DNA of 64,000 nt from DASRJW01 sp964567755 (GTDB taxonomy: Bacteria; Krumholzibacteriota; Krumholzibacteriia; G020349025). The notes beneath the pieces were generated by a model, which worked only from the letters and a program-made list of their open reading frames with translations, searched no databases and was not told the origin of the DNA. This document shows positions 13,077-21,528 of this stretch, one piece after another (the stretch's first letter is position 1; each line of letters begins with the position of its first letter). The position numbers and the translations under genes were made by a program. The stretch covers positions 1 to 64,000 of the forward strand of contig CAZMNW010000020.1 in NCBI GenBank assembly GCA_964567755.1, in the 5' to 3' direction.

Positions 13077-15488
13077 ATGACGATGCCGAAGCCGACGGGA
13101 ACCTCGCCGCACGTCGCAGCATTCCGGCAACGTACACCTCGGGGGTTTCGAGTGCGGTTGCTCGCGCGTTACATAAAATGGCTGCACACGGGTTGGCCGG
13201 CGGGCACGGTGGAGAAGTTGCCCGCAGTCGAGCCCGACGGGTCGACGCGCGTCCCGGGTCTTTATGTCGTCGGCGATCTCACGGGGATTCCGCTGCTCAA
13301 GTTCTCCTCCGACACCGGTGCTCGCGCCGTGCAGACGATCGTGGCCGATCCGGCGTTCCAAACGGCGCGAGCCGAACGCGGGCCCGAGGGACGGACGGTG
13401 CTCGATCTGGTGATCGTCGGCGCGGGCGTGTCCGGGATCGCGGCGGCGCTCGAGGCCAAGCAGCATGGGCTGCGCTTCGAGGTCTGCGAAGCCACCGAAC
13501 CCTTCTCGACCGTCGTCAACTTCCCGAAGGGGAAGCCGATCTACACCTATCCGACGCAGATGACACCCGTGGGAGCGTTGCAGCTGCGTGCCGCGGTCAA
13601 GGAAGACCTGGTGCAGGAGCTGCAAACGTACGCGCAAACCGCAGGCATCACGCCGCGCATGGTGCGCATCGAACGCGTCGTCCGCCACGGCAAGCTGCTC
13701 GAGCTGACTCTGGCCCAGGGCGAGAGCCTGCTCGCACGCCGCGTCATCGTCGCCATCGGACGGTCGGGCAACTTCCGCAAGCTCGGCGTGGCCGGCGAAG
13801 ACCTGCCCAAGGTCGCCAACCGTTTGCATGACCCGATGGATTTCGCCGGACAGAACGTGCTGGTGGTGGGTGGCGGCGACAGCGCCCTCGAAGCGGCGAT
13901 CGCGCTGGCGCTGGCTGGCGCTTCGGTGACGGTGTCGTATCGCGGGGCGGAATTCGCGCGAGCGAAGCCCGAGAACGTCGACAAATTGCACGCGTTGCAG
14001 CGCGATCCCATGGCCGATGTGCAGGTGGAACAGCCGACGTCGGAACGCGTCACCACGTCTGCCGGGCGCTTCCTCGGCGCGCACCGCAAGCCCGGGCACA
14101 TTCGCGTGCTGTTGTCGAGTCAGGTGGAGCGCATCGACGAAACCACCGTGACTCTCGCGCACGCTGGCCGTCCCGAAACGCTGCCGAACGCCGCCGTTTT
14201 CACCATGATCGGACGCGAGGCACCGCTCGAGTTCTTCCGCCGTTCGGGCGTGCCGATCCGAGGCGAGTGGACGCGCCGCAGCAAGCTCGCGCTCGCGGGA
14301 TTTCTGCTCTTCTGCACTGCACTCTACGATTGGAAATCGGGCGGCTACCTCGATGCATTGGGGCGGAAGCTCGGAGGCTTCCCCTACGATCTCGGCCAAT
14401 GGCTGCACGCCGCGCCGCATTCGTTTCTCGGCGTCACCCTCGCCTCGGCACAGGGACCGTCATTCTGGTACACGCTCGTCTATTCGACGCTCATCGTGGT
14501 CTTCGGCGTGCGGCGGATCCGGCGCCGGCGCACGCCGTACGTGCGCGTGCAGACGCTCACCCTCATGTCGATCCAGGTGTTGCCGTTGTTCTTGTTGCCG
14601 GAGATCCTGTTGCCGTGGCTCGGGTACCACGGCTGGCTGCCCGCCTGGCTCGCCGATCCGCTGTTTCCGGTCGTCGACTACGGCCACGGCCGCGAATACT
14701 GGCGTGCCTACGGCTTCGTGCTGGCCTGGCCGCTCATGATCTACAACTTTTTCACCGACTCGCCGCTTTGGGGATGGCTCGTCCTCGGCGGCCTGCAGAC
14801 GTTCGTGCTCATCCCGTTTCTCGTCTACCGTTGGGGCAAGGGCGCTTACTGCGGCTGGATCTGCTCGTGCGGGGCGCTGGCGGAAACGCTCGGCGACACC
14901 CAGCGCCACAAGATGCCGCACGGACCGCGCTGGAATCGCCTCAACATGATCGGGCAAGCGATCCTGGCGCTCGCGTTCATATTGCTCTTGCTCCGCATCG
15001 CGTGGTGGTTGTCGCCGCAGACCGGCTGGCTGCGCGCCATCAATTTGGCCGCCAAGGACGGCAGTGGCCTTCCCGGTGCGCTGCACTTGCTGAGCTACAA
15101 GTGGCTCGTCGACGTCTTTTTGGCCGGCGTGTTGGGATACGGCCTGTACTTCTGGTTCAGCGGCCGGGCCTGGTGCCGTTTCGCCTGTCCGCTCGCGGCC
15201 CTCATGCACCTCTACGCGCGGTTTTCGCGTTTCCGCATCCTGGCCGACAAGAAGAAGTGCATCTCGTGCAACGTCTGCACTTCGGTGTGTCATCAGGGGA
15301 TCGACGTCATGAACTTCGCCAACAAGGGGATGCCCATGGCGGACCCGGAATGCGTGCGCTGCAGCGCTTGCGTGCAGAGCTGCCCGACCGGCGTCTTGCG
15401 TTTTGGTCAGGTCGATCCGAAGACGGGCCAGGTACTGGGCTACGATCGGCTCGCGGCTTCCCCGGTCCAGATGGCCGAAGAACACTGA
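13077..15488 (+). CDS. Flavoprotein reductase fused to NapH-like polyferredoxin
   Basis: An 803-residue fusion. Residues 1-100 contain VPGLYVVGDLTGIPLLKF, a segment normally found at the C-terminus of thioredoxin-reductase-like flavoproteins. FAD and NAD(P) Rossmann motifs follow (GAGVSGIAA at 115 and GGGDSALEAA near 265). From about 400 there are five or six membrane helices, the NapH/CcoG-type CGWICSCG and GRAWCRFACP motifs, and two 4Fe-4S motifs, CISCNVCTSVC (about 727) and CVRCSACVQSCP (about 760). It may pass electrons from NAD(P)H through FAD to membrane iron-sulphur clusters; the acceptor is unknown. ATG 13077 gives the longest frame; GTG 13152 may be the true start. Confidence 0.82.
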   Translation: MTMPKPTGTSPHVAAFRQRTPRGFRVRLLARYIKWLHTGWPAGTVEKLPAVEPDGSTRVPGLYVVGDLTGIPLLKFSSDTGARAVQTIVADPAFQTARAERGPEGRTVLDLVIVGAGVSGIAAALEAKQHGLRFEVCEATEPFSTVVNFPKGKPIYTYPTQMTPVGALQLRAAVKEDLVQELQTYAQTAGITPRMVRIERVVRHGKLLELTLAQGESLLARRVIVAIGRSGNFRKLGVAGEDLPKVANRLHDPMDFAGQNVLVVGGGDSALEAAIALALAGASVTVSYRGAEFARAKPENVDKLHALQRDPMADVQVEQPTSERVTTSAGRFLGAHRKPGHIRVLLSSQVERIDETTVTLAHAGRPETLPNAAVFTMIGREAPLEFFRRSGVPIRGEWTRRSKLALAGFLLFCTALYDWKSGGYLDALGRKLGGFPYDLGQWLHAAPHSFLGVTLASAQGPSFWYTLVYSTLIVVFGVRRIRRRRTPYVRVQTLTLMSIQVLPLFLLPEILLPWLGYHGWLPAWLADPLFPVVDYGHGREYWRAYGFVLAWPLMIYNFFTDSPLWGWLVLGGLQTFVLIPFLVYRWGKGAYCGWICSCGALAETLGDTQRHKMPHGPRWNRLNMIGQAILALAFILLLLRIAWWLSPQTGWLRAINLAAKDGSGLPGALHLLSYKWLVDVFLAGVLGYGLYFWFSGRAWCRFACPLAALMHLYARFSRFRILADKKKCISCNVCTSVCHQGIDVMNFANKGMPMADPECVRCSACVQSCPTGVLRFGQVDPKTGQVLGYDRLAASPVQMAEEH

Positions 15489-15542
15489 TCGGGTACACTC
15501 TCGCGAGTGCGAACTCACCCTTGTGCCAGCGACGGAGGATCG

Positions 15543-16325
15543 ATGTCGGCGTTGAAGGATCAGCTGGTCTTCGTCACCGGTGCGAGCAGCGGCATCGGCC
15601 GCGCGTGCGCGCGTGCGTTCGCGCGCGAGGGGGCACGGTTGCTGCTCGCGGCGCGTCGGATCGAACGCCTGCAGGCGCTCGCTGCCGAACTGGAGACAGC
15701 ACAGGGGTGTGCGGCGCACTGTCTACGGCTCGACGTGCGTGATGCCAGCGCAGTGGACAAGGCGCTCGACGGGCTGCCGGTGGCATGGCGCGATATCGAC
15801 ATTCTTGTCAACAACGCGGGTCTCTCGCGTGGCCTTGCTCCCATTCAGGCAGGCGATCGAGCGGACTGGGACGAGATGATCGACACCAACGTCAAAGGTC
15901 TCTTGTACGTGACCCGCGCCGTTCTGCCCGGGATGCTCGCGCGCGAACGCGGCTACGTGATCAATGTCGGCTCGATCGCGGGACGAGAGGTCTACGCGAA
16001 CGGCAGCGTCTACTGCGCCAGCAAGTTCGCAGTCCGCGCTCTGACACAGGGGTTGCGGCTGGACTTGCACGGCACGCCGATCCGCGTCAGTACCGTGGAT
16101 CCGGGGCTCGTCGAAACCGAATTCAGTATGGTGCGATTCCGTGGCGATGCCGAGCGCGCGGCGAAGATCTATGCCGGCACGCGCCCCCTGACAGCGGAGG
16201 ACGTCGCTGATGCGGTGCTGTTTTGCGCCACGCGGCCGCCGCACGCCACAGTGGCCGAGCTGGTTCTCTTGGCCTCGGACCAAGCCACGGCGACGACGGT
16301 CCTGCGGCGGCCCACTCAGATGTAG
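15543..16325 (+). CDS. Short-chain dehydrogenase (YdfG-like)
   Basis: A 260-residue classical SDR. TGASSGIGRACARAFA is the NADP(H)-binding glycine motif, NNAG near residue 92 is the structural motif, and the catalytic Ser-Tyr-Lys set is visible as NVGSIAG followed by YCASKFAV. The Arg-rich LLLAARRIERL after the first strand suggests NADP(H). It resembles YdfG-type oxidoreductases of 3-hydroxy acids, but the substrate is not certain. ATG 15543 follows GGAGG. The stop overlaps the convergent DinB gene end by 10 bases. Confidence 0.9.
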   Translation: MSALKDQLVFVTGASSGIGRACARAFAREGARLLLAARRIERLQALAAELETAQGCAAHCLRLDVRDASAVDKALDGLPVAWRDIDILVNNAGLSRGLAPIQAGDRADWDEMIDTNVKGLLYVTRAVLPGMLARERGYVINVGSIAGREVYANGSVYCASKFAVRALTQGLRLDLHGTPIRVSTVDPGLVETEFSMVRFRGDAERAAKIYAGTRPLTAEDVADAVLFCATRPPHATVAELVLLASDQATATTVLRRPTQM

Positions 16326-16828
16326 CGTTCACGCAGCACGCCCACATGATGCAGCTCGTGTCCAGCGATGATGTACAGAATCGCACGCACGCTGAACTCG
16401 TACCCGGATGCTGTGCCATGGCGCATCGCAATCTCCGCATCGAAGCTTTCGAACAGCGCCAGACTCGCCGTGCGCACGGCGGCGAACTCGGCAAGAATGG
16501 CGCGTAGCGGCCGGCGATCGAAGTTGGCGTTGGCGGCGTAGTCGTTCTGCTCCATGGACGGGAGCTTTGCGGGGTCGTTGCGGGCGAAGGCGAGAGCGCG
16601 GTAGGCAAAAACGCGCTCGGCGTCGATCACGTGACCGAGCACGAGCTTGATGCTCCATTTGTCCGGGGCATAGCGAAAGCGCGCCTTTTCCTCGCCAATC
16701 GATTCGAGCAGTTGCAGCGTTTGTCGGTTCTGTTGCGCCAGGATCTCCAGGATGTTGCCCACGGGGACCTTGTCGATGTAGAGGGCGTAATAGGGCGCGT
16801 GCTCTGTGGGCTCTGGACGCGTGAGCAT
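16316..16828 (-). CDS. DinB-family protein
   Basis: A 170-residue DinB_2-type four-helix protein. The first His ligand sits in LVLGHVIDAERVFAYRALAF and the last two in YIIAGHELHHVGVLRERY, the normal HxxxH arrangement. A role in metal-dependent thiol chemistry is possible from the fold only. ATG 16828 follows AGGAG; the frame is open further upstream but the added residues look non-coding. It is transcribed away from the suf operon, so both may share the control region at 16829-17191. Confidence 0.82.
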   Translation of the reverse strand: MLTRPEPTEHAPYYALYIDKVPVGNILEILAQQNRQTLQLLESIGEEKARFRYAPDKWSIKLVLGHVIDAERVFAYRALAFARNDPAKLPSMEQNDYAANANFDRRPLRAILAEFAAVRTASLALFESFDAEIAMRHGTASGYEFSVRAILYIIAGHELHHVGVLRERYI

Positions 16829-17191
16829 GTGGAACTCCTCTTCTGGCGCGGGTCGTCGTGGCGGCGAACGGTGCTTCAGTCGGGCAAGAGAAGGAAGATG
16901 CGGGTCCGGAGTGGCCTCATGCAACCGGCTCGGCATTGCCGCGGCTGCGTCCTAGGAGACCCCGAACCCCGCGAATCCAGGGCTGCCACGTTCTATGAGG
17001 TTCGGCCTGGATTTCGACCGTGGCCAGATGCGCCCCATTGACGGGGTATAAGTATAAGCAATTCATAATAAATAAGTTAGATCAGCAAAAACGGCCGTCC
17101 GTTCACGATCGAATGTGGAAAGAGTACAGGAGAGTAGACATTCCCTATGGAAAATTGTACTAATAGGTAGAGTATTCAACTGGGACGTCAC
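16829..17191. promoter_or_regulatory. Divergent control region ahead of rrf2-suf
   Basis: No gene is seen. The left part is GC-rich like the genome, but from about 17040 the sequence turns sharply AT-rich (GTATAAGTATAAGC, then CATAATAAATAAG), as expected for a promoter. TTGACG at 17038-17043 could be a -35 element with CATAAT at 17065-17070 as a loosely spaced -10; this is uncertain. Two related sites (17124-17171) lie between this and the Rrf2 start codon. Confidence 0.55.
17124..17171 (+). promoter_or_regulatory. Two GTAC-N6-GTAGA sites, possible Rrf2 operators
   Basis: GTAC-AGGAGA-GTAGA lies at 17124-17138 and GTAC-TAATAG-GTAGA at 17157-17171; the starts are 33 bases apart, about three helical turns, so both would present on the same DNA face. 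The second copy also sits in the imperfect palindrome TTGTACT...AGTATTCAA (17155-17179). Their place 20-70 bases ahead of an Rrf2-type regulator of an Fe-S operon suggests autoregulation. Binding is inferred. Confidence 0.45.
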
Positions 17192-17749
17192 ATGAAACTG
17201 TCCGCGCAAGAGGAGTACGGCCTGCGTTGCATCCTGAGCCTGGCAAGGCTGGAAGCAGAGCCAGTGGTGGAAGGCCGTATCTCGGCCACGATTGGCCAGA
17301 TCGCCGAGCACGAAGGCCTGTCCACGGAGTACGCGGCAAAGCTCATGGGGATTCTGACGCGGGCAGGTCTCGTGGAGAGCGTCCGCGGGCGCAACGGTGG
17401 CTATCGGCTCGGGCGGGCGCCGGAAGCGATCTGCGTTTCGGAGGTTCTCGCCGCGCTCGGCGGCAAGCTGTACCGGCCGGCGGAGACGTGCGATCGCTTC
17501 AGCGGCGATCACAGGTTCTGCGTGCACTCGAACACGTGCTCCATCCGCTCGCTGTGGTCGGGATTGCAACGCATGATCGATTACGTGCTGTCGCGCACCA
17601 CGCTGCATGATTTGGTGGCCACCAATGAAAGCAACATGGCCGAGTGGATGCGTGCACAGTTCGAGACGTTGGCGGAGCTGGTCACGCGTGAATCGTCAGG
17701 GTCGGGTGCAGGCCGTGTGACCTTGGTCACGCCGGGAACTGGCCGCTAG
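17192..17749 (+). CDS. Rrf2-family Fe-S-responsive regulator (IscR/SufR-like)
   Basis: A 185-residue Rrf2-type regulator. MKLSAQEEYGLRCILSLARL and IGQIAEHEGLSTEYAAKLMG form the winged helix-turn-helix; ESVRGRNGGYRLGR is the wing. Three cysteines in CDRFSGDHRFCVHSNTCSIR (about residues 100-116) are the probable cluster ligands, with IscR-like spacing. It heads the suf operon, so it most likely senses cluster status and controls this operon. The C-terminal 40 residues are a non-conserved tail. The next gene starts 33 bases after the stop. Confidence 0.9.
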   Translation: MKLSAQEEYGLRCILSLARLEAEPVVEGRISATIGQIAEHEGLSTEYAAKLMGILTRAGLVESVRGRNGGYRLGRAPEAICVSEVLAALGGKLYRPAETCDRFSGDHRFCVHSNTCSIRSLWSGLQRMIDYVLSRTTLHDLVATNESNMAEWMRAQFETLAELVTRESSGSGAGRVTLVTPGTGR

Positions 17750-17782
17750 GCGAGCGCGCCAGGCGCGAAACGGAGAAACAGG

Positions 17783-19222
17783 ATGTCCACCGAATCCATC
17801 CGTCAGATGACCGAGAGCGACTACAAGTACGGTTTCACCACCGACATCGAGTCCGACTCGGCTCCGCCTGGTCTCGACGAGGACATCATCCGCCTGATCT
17901 CGACCAAGAAGGGCGAGCCCGAGTTCATGCTCGCGTGGCGGCTCAAGGCCTACCAGCACTGGAAGACACTGTCGGAGCCGCGTTGGGCGAACGTGCAATA
18001 TCCGCCCATCGACTACCAAAAGATCGTCTACTACGCGGCGCCGAAGCAAAAGCCGCAGCTCGCGAGCCTGGACGAGCTGGATCCGGAGCTGTTGGAGACC
18101 TTTCGCAAGTTGGGCATTTCGCTCGACGAACAGAAACGCCTGTCCGGGGTGGCTGTGGATGCGGTGTTCGACAGCGTCTCGGTGGCCACGACCTACAAGA
18201 AGCGGCTCGGGGAGTTGGGTATTCTCTTCTGTTCGTTTTCCGAGGCGGTGCGCGAGCACCCCGGTCTGGTGCGCAAGTACTTGGGGTCGGTGGTCCCGCA
18301 CACGGACAACTTTTTTGCGGCGCTCAACTCGGCCGTGTTCAGCGACGGTTCGTTCGTCTACATCCCCAAGGGCGTGCGCTGTCCGATGGAGCTGTCCACC
18401 TACTTCCGCATCAACGCCGCCGACACCGGGCAGTTCGAGCGCACCCTCATCATCGCCGACGAGGGCAGCTACGTCAGCTACCTCGAAGGCTGCACGGCAC
18501 CCATGCGCGACACCAATCAGCTGCATGCGGCAGTGGTGGAGCTCGTCGCCCTCGACGATGCCGAAATCAAGTATTCCACCGTGCAGAACTGGTATCCGGG
18601 CGACAAGGACGGCAAGGGCGGCATCTACAACTTTGTCACCAAGCGCGGTGCGTGCAGGGGGCGCAATTCGAAGATCTCGTGGACCCAGGTGGAAACCGGT
18701 TCCGCGATCACGTGGAAATACCCGAGCTGCATCCTGCAGGGCGACAACTCCGTGGGCGCGTTCTACTCGGTGGCCGTCACCAACAATTACCAGCAAGCCG
18801 ACACCGGCACCAAGATGATCCACATCGGCAAGAACACACGCAGCACCATCATCTCGAAGGGGATCTCGGCAGGGCATGGGCAGAACAGTTATCGCGGCCT
18901 GGTCAAAATCCTCAAGGGGGCGGAGAACGCGCGCAACTATTCGCAGTGCGACTCCATGCTGATGGGGAGCGAGTGCGGCGCCCATACTTTCCCGTACATC
19001 GAGGTGAAGAACCCCACGGCGCGGTTGGAGCACGAGGCCTCGACGTCCAAGATCGGCGAGGACCAGATCTACTACTGCAAGCAGCGTGGCCTCTCCGAGG
19101 AGGACGCGGTGAACCTGATCGTCAACGGCTTCTGCAAGGAAGTCTTCCGCGAGCTGCCGATGGAGTTCGCGGTCGAAGCACAGAAGCTGCTGAGCGTGAG
19201 CTTGGAGAACGCGGTCGGCTGA
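17783..19222 (+). CDS. sufB: Fe-S cluster assembly protein SufB
   Basis: A 479-residue SufB, the scaffold subunit of SufBC2D on which new iron-sulphur clusters are built. Family segments include SRGLDEDIIRLI-like start, YYAAPKQKP, YIPKGVRCPMELSTYFRIN, DEGSYVSYLEGCTAPMRD and the C-terminal CKQRGLSEEDAVNLIVNGF. Length is normal. It is the first structural gene after the regulator and is followed by sufC 61 bases later. A GGAG lies just before the start. Confidence 0.97.
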   Translation: MSTESIRQMTESDYKYGFTTDIESDSAPPGLDEDIIRLISTKKGEPEFMLAWRLKAYQHWKTLSEPRWANVQYPPIDYQKIVYYAAPKQKPQLASLDELDPELLETFRKLGISLDEQKRLSGVAVDAVFDSVSVATTYKKRLGELGILFCSFSEAVREHPGLVRKYLGSVVPHTDNFFAALNSAVFSDGSFVYIPKGVRCPMELSTYFRINAADTGQFERTLIIADEGSYVSYLEGCTAPMRDTNQLHAAVVELVALDDAEIKYSTVQNWYPGDKDGKGGIYNFVTKRGACRGRNSKISWTQVETGSAITWKYPSCILQGDNSVGAFYSVAVTNNYQQADTGTKMIHIGKNTRSTIISKGISAGHGQNSYRGLVKILKGAENARNYSQCDSMLMGSECGAHTFPYIEVKNPTARLEHEASTSKIGEDQIYYCKQRGLSEEDAVNLIVNGFCKEVFRELPMEFAVEAQKLLSVSLENAVG

Positions 19223-19283
19223 CGCCCGCCACAGCTTGGCCCCCCGGCACGGATCGTCGCGCGGCCGACGAGGAGGAAACGGC

Positions 19284-20057
19284 ATGAAACAGCCACTGCT
19301 GCAGGTGCGTGGTCTCCACGTCGAGGCCGGCGGCAACCCAATTCTGACCGGCATCGATCTCGAGCTCTTCCCCGGCGAAGTGCACGCCATCATGGGTCCG
19401 AACGGGTCGGGGAAGAGCACGCTGGCGCACGTGCTCGCCGGTCGCGATGGCTACACGGTCACGTCGGGCGACGTGCTCTATGACGGCAAGCCGCTTTTGG
19501 ATTTGGAACCGGAAATTCGCGCGCGCGAGGGAGTGTTCCTGGCCTTTCAGTATCCGGTCGAGATTCCAGGCGTCAACAACACCTATTTCCTCAAAGCGGC
19601 GCTGAATGCGGTGCGCAAGCACCGCGCGCAATCCGAGCTGGATGCCATGGACTTCCTGGCACTGGTGCGCGAGAAAATGAAGCTGCTCGAGATGGACGAT
19701 TCGCTTCTCGGCCGGCCGGTGAACGAGGGGTTCTCTGGCGGCGAAAAGAAGCGCAACGAGATCCTGCAGATGGCGTTGCTCGAGCCGCGCCTGGCCATTC
19801 TCGATGAGACCGATTCGGGCTTGGACATTGACGCTCTGCGGGTCGTGGCGCGCGGAGTCGAGACGATGCGAAACGCGGAGCGCACGATTCTAGTGGTGAC
19901 GCACTACCAGCGCCTGCTCGATTACATCGTTCCCGATTTCGTCCATGTGCTTTCCCGCGGGCGTATCGCGAAGTCGGGAAGCAAGGATCTGGCGTTGCAG
20001 CTCGAGGAAAAAGGTTACGCGTGGATCGACGCCGAAGCCGCCGAGCGCACGCGCTGA
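19284..20057 (+). CDS. sufC: Fe-S assembly ATPase SufC
   Basis: A 257-residue soluble ABC ATPase of the SufBCD complex. GPNGSGKST is Walker A, GEKKRNEILQM the SufC-specific signature (in place of the transporter LSGGQ), and LAILDETDSGLDIDAL the Walker B and D-loop. EFFLAFQYPVEIPGV-type Q-loop context is present. It has no membrane segment, consistent with its role powering cluster assembly on SufB/SufD. The ATG 19284 follows AGGAGG. Confidence 0.97.
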   Translation: MKQPLLQVRGLHVEAGGNPILTGIDLELFPGEVHAIMGPNGSGKSTLAHVLAGRDGYTVTSGDVLYDGKPLLDLEPEIRAREGVFLAFQYPVEIPGVNNTYFLKAALNAVRKHRAQSELDAMDFLALVREKMKLLEMDDSLLGRPVNEGFSGGEKKRNEILQMALLEPRLAILDETDSGLDIDALRVVARGVETMRNAERTILVVTHYQRLLDYIVPDFVHVLSRGRIAKSGSKDLALQLEEKGYAWIDAEAAERTR

Positions 20058-20099
20058 GCGCGGCGATTCGATGCGCGCTTGGCGCTGCGAGGACGAACG

Positions 20100-21446
20100 A
20101 TGATTCGCACCAGCGATGACCGCGACATGTTTCAGGCGCGCTTTGCCGAGGTCGAGCGCCAAGCGAGCGCGAATGGCAGTGCTTGGTTCGAGCCACGCCG
20201 CCGCGAAGCCATGGCATGTTTTGAGTCTCTGGGTTGGCCGACACCGCGGCAGGAGGCCTGGCGCCATTTCGACGCCGGCCCACTGCGCCGCACGACGTTT
20301 CGCTACGTGCACGATCCCGAACGCGTCCGCATCGGCCGTGAAGCGCTGGCGCAGTTCCAAGTGCACTGCCTGCCCGGCGCGCAGCTGGTGTTCGTGGACG
20401 GCTACTTCGAGCCTGCCTTGTCCTCGGCGCGGGCGTTGCCACCGACCGTGTTCGCGGGCGACCTGGCCTCGGCCATCGGCCACCATCGCGTGCTGCTGGA
20501 GGGTCACTTGGCCCGGCACGCGGCATTCGCGACGCAGCCGTTCGTGGCACTCAACACCGCGCTGCTGCACGATGGCGCTTGCGTGCATGTGCCCCGCGGC
20601 GTGACGGTGAAGGACCCCATTCACGTGCTCTTTCTCTCGACCGGCGCTCGCGGGCCGACGGTTTCGCACCCGCGCACGATCGTCCTCCTCGAAGAGCAGG
20701 CGCAGTTGACGTTGGTGGAAGACTTCGTGTCGCTCGGCAACGAGGTCCATTTCACCAACCCGGTGACCGAAGTGGTTCTCGATCGCGGCGCCAGCCTCGA
20801 CTATTACAAGCTGCAACGCGAAAACAAGAGCGCTCTTCATGTCGGCGCCATCGAGATACTGCAAGCGGCCGACAGCAGCTTCCAGTCGACGTCGATCGCC
20901 TTCGGTGGCAGCCGCACACGCAATGACCTGCGCTGCGTGCTGAACGGCGAGGGCAGCAGCTGTGCACTGCACGGGCTCAACGTCATCGGCGACCATCAAA
21001 TGGTCGATGACTTCACGACCATCGTGCATGCCCAGCCTCACGGCACCAGCCAGGAGCTGTACAAGTCCATCCTGGACGGTCACGCCGAGGGTGTGTTCCA
21101 CGGCACGGTGTTCGTGGCCAAGGACGCACAGAAAACGAGCTCGCGGCAGGTGAACCGCAACCTCGTGCTGTCCAAGGACGCCCTGATGAACACGAAACCC
21201 GAGCTGCAAATCCATGCCGACGACGTCAAGTGCAGCCACGGTGCGACCATCGGCGAGCTGGAGGAAGACGCGCTTTTCTACTTGCGGACGCGCGGTCTCG
21301 ATGCCAAGACGGCGCGGCGCATCCTGACCTATGCATTCGCCAACGATGTCTTGGAGCACATCCGGCTCGAGCCGTTGCGCAAAACGGTGGAGTCAGACCT
21401 GTTCCACTTCATTCCCGCGGGAATGGAAGCGAAGAGACCGTGCTGA
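20100..21446 (+). CDS. sufD: Fe-S assembly protein SufD
   Basis: A 448-residue SufD, paralogue of SufB and the third subunit of the SufBC2D complex. Conserved segments are VHVPRGVTVKDPIHVLFLST, the long beta-helix with SSFQSTSIAFGGSRTRNDLR, and the C-terminal LRTRGLDAKTARRILTYAFA with the usual cluster-binding His/Glu context. ATG 20100 begins MIRTSDDRDMF and follows GAGG; an upstream TTG is possible but less likely. It lies 42 bases after sufC and 82 before sufS. Confidence 0.95.
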   Translation: MIRTSDDRDMFQARFAEVERQASANGSAWFEPRRREAMACFESLGWPTPRQEAWRHFDAGPLRRTTFRYVHDPERVRIGREALAQFQVHCLPGAQLVFVDGYFEPALSSARALPPTVFAGDLASAIGHHRVLLEGHLARHAAFATQPFVALNTALLHDGACVHVPRGVTVKDPIHVLFLSTGARGPTVSHPRTIVLLEEQAQLTLVEDFVSLGNEVHFTNPVTEVVLDRGASLDYYKLQRENKSALHVGAIEILQAADSSFQSTSIAFGGSRTRNDLRCVLNGEGSSCALHGLNVIGDHQMVDDFTTIVHAQPHGTSQELYKSILDGHAEGVFHGTVFVAKDAQKTSSRQVNRNLVLSKDALMNTKPELQIHADDVKCSHGATIGELEEDALFYLRTRGLDAKTARRILTYAFANDVLEHIRLEPLRKTVESDLFHFIPAGMEAKRPC

Positions 21447-21528
21447 TGCCGCGACGCCAGGATACTGCGGGCGCCGCAGGCGCGCGGCCGGCGCAATCCG
21501 GGCGCGGAGCGCCCGCGAGGAGAGCCAA

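Noticed and set aside
17696..19420. 574-residue minus-strand frame opposite sufB
   Set aside because: It is an antisense shadow of sufB; no family features.
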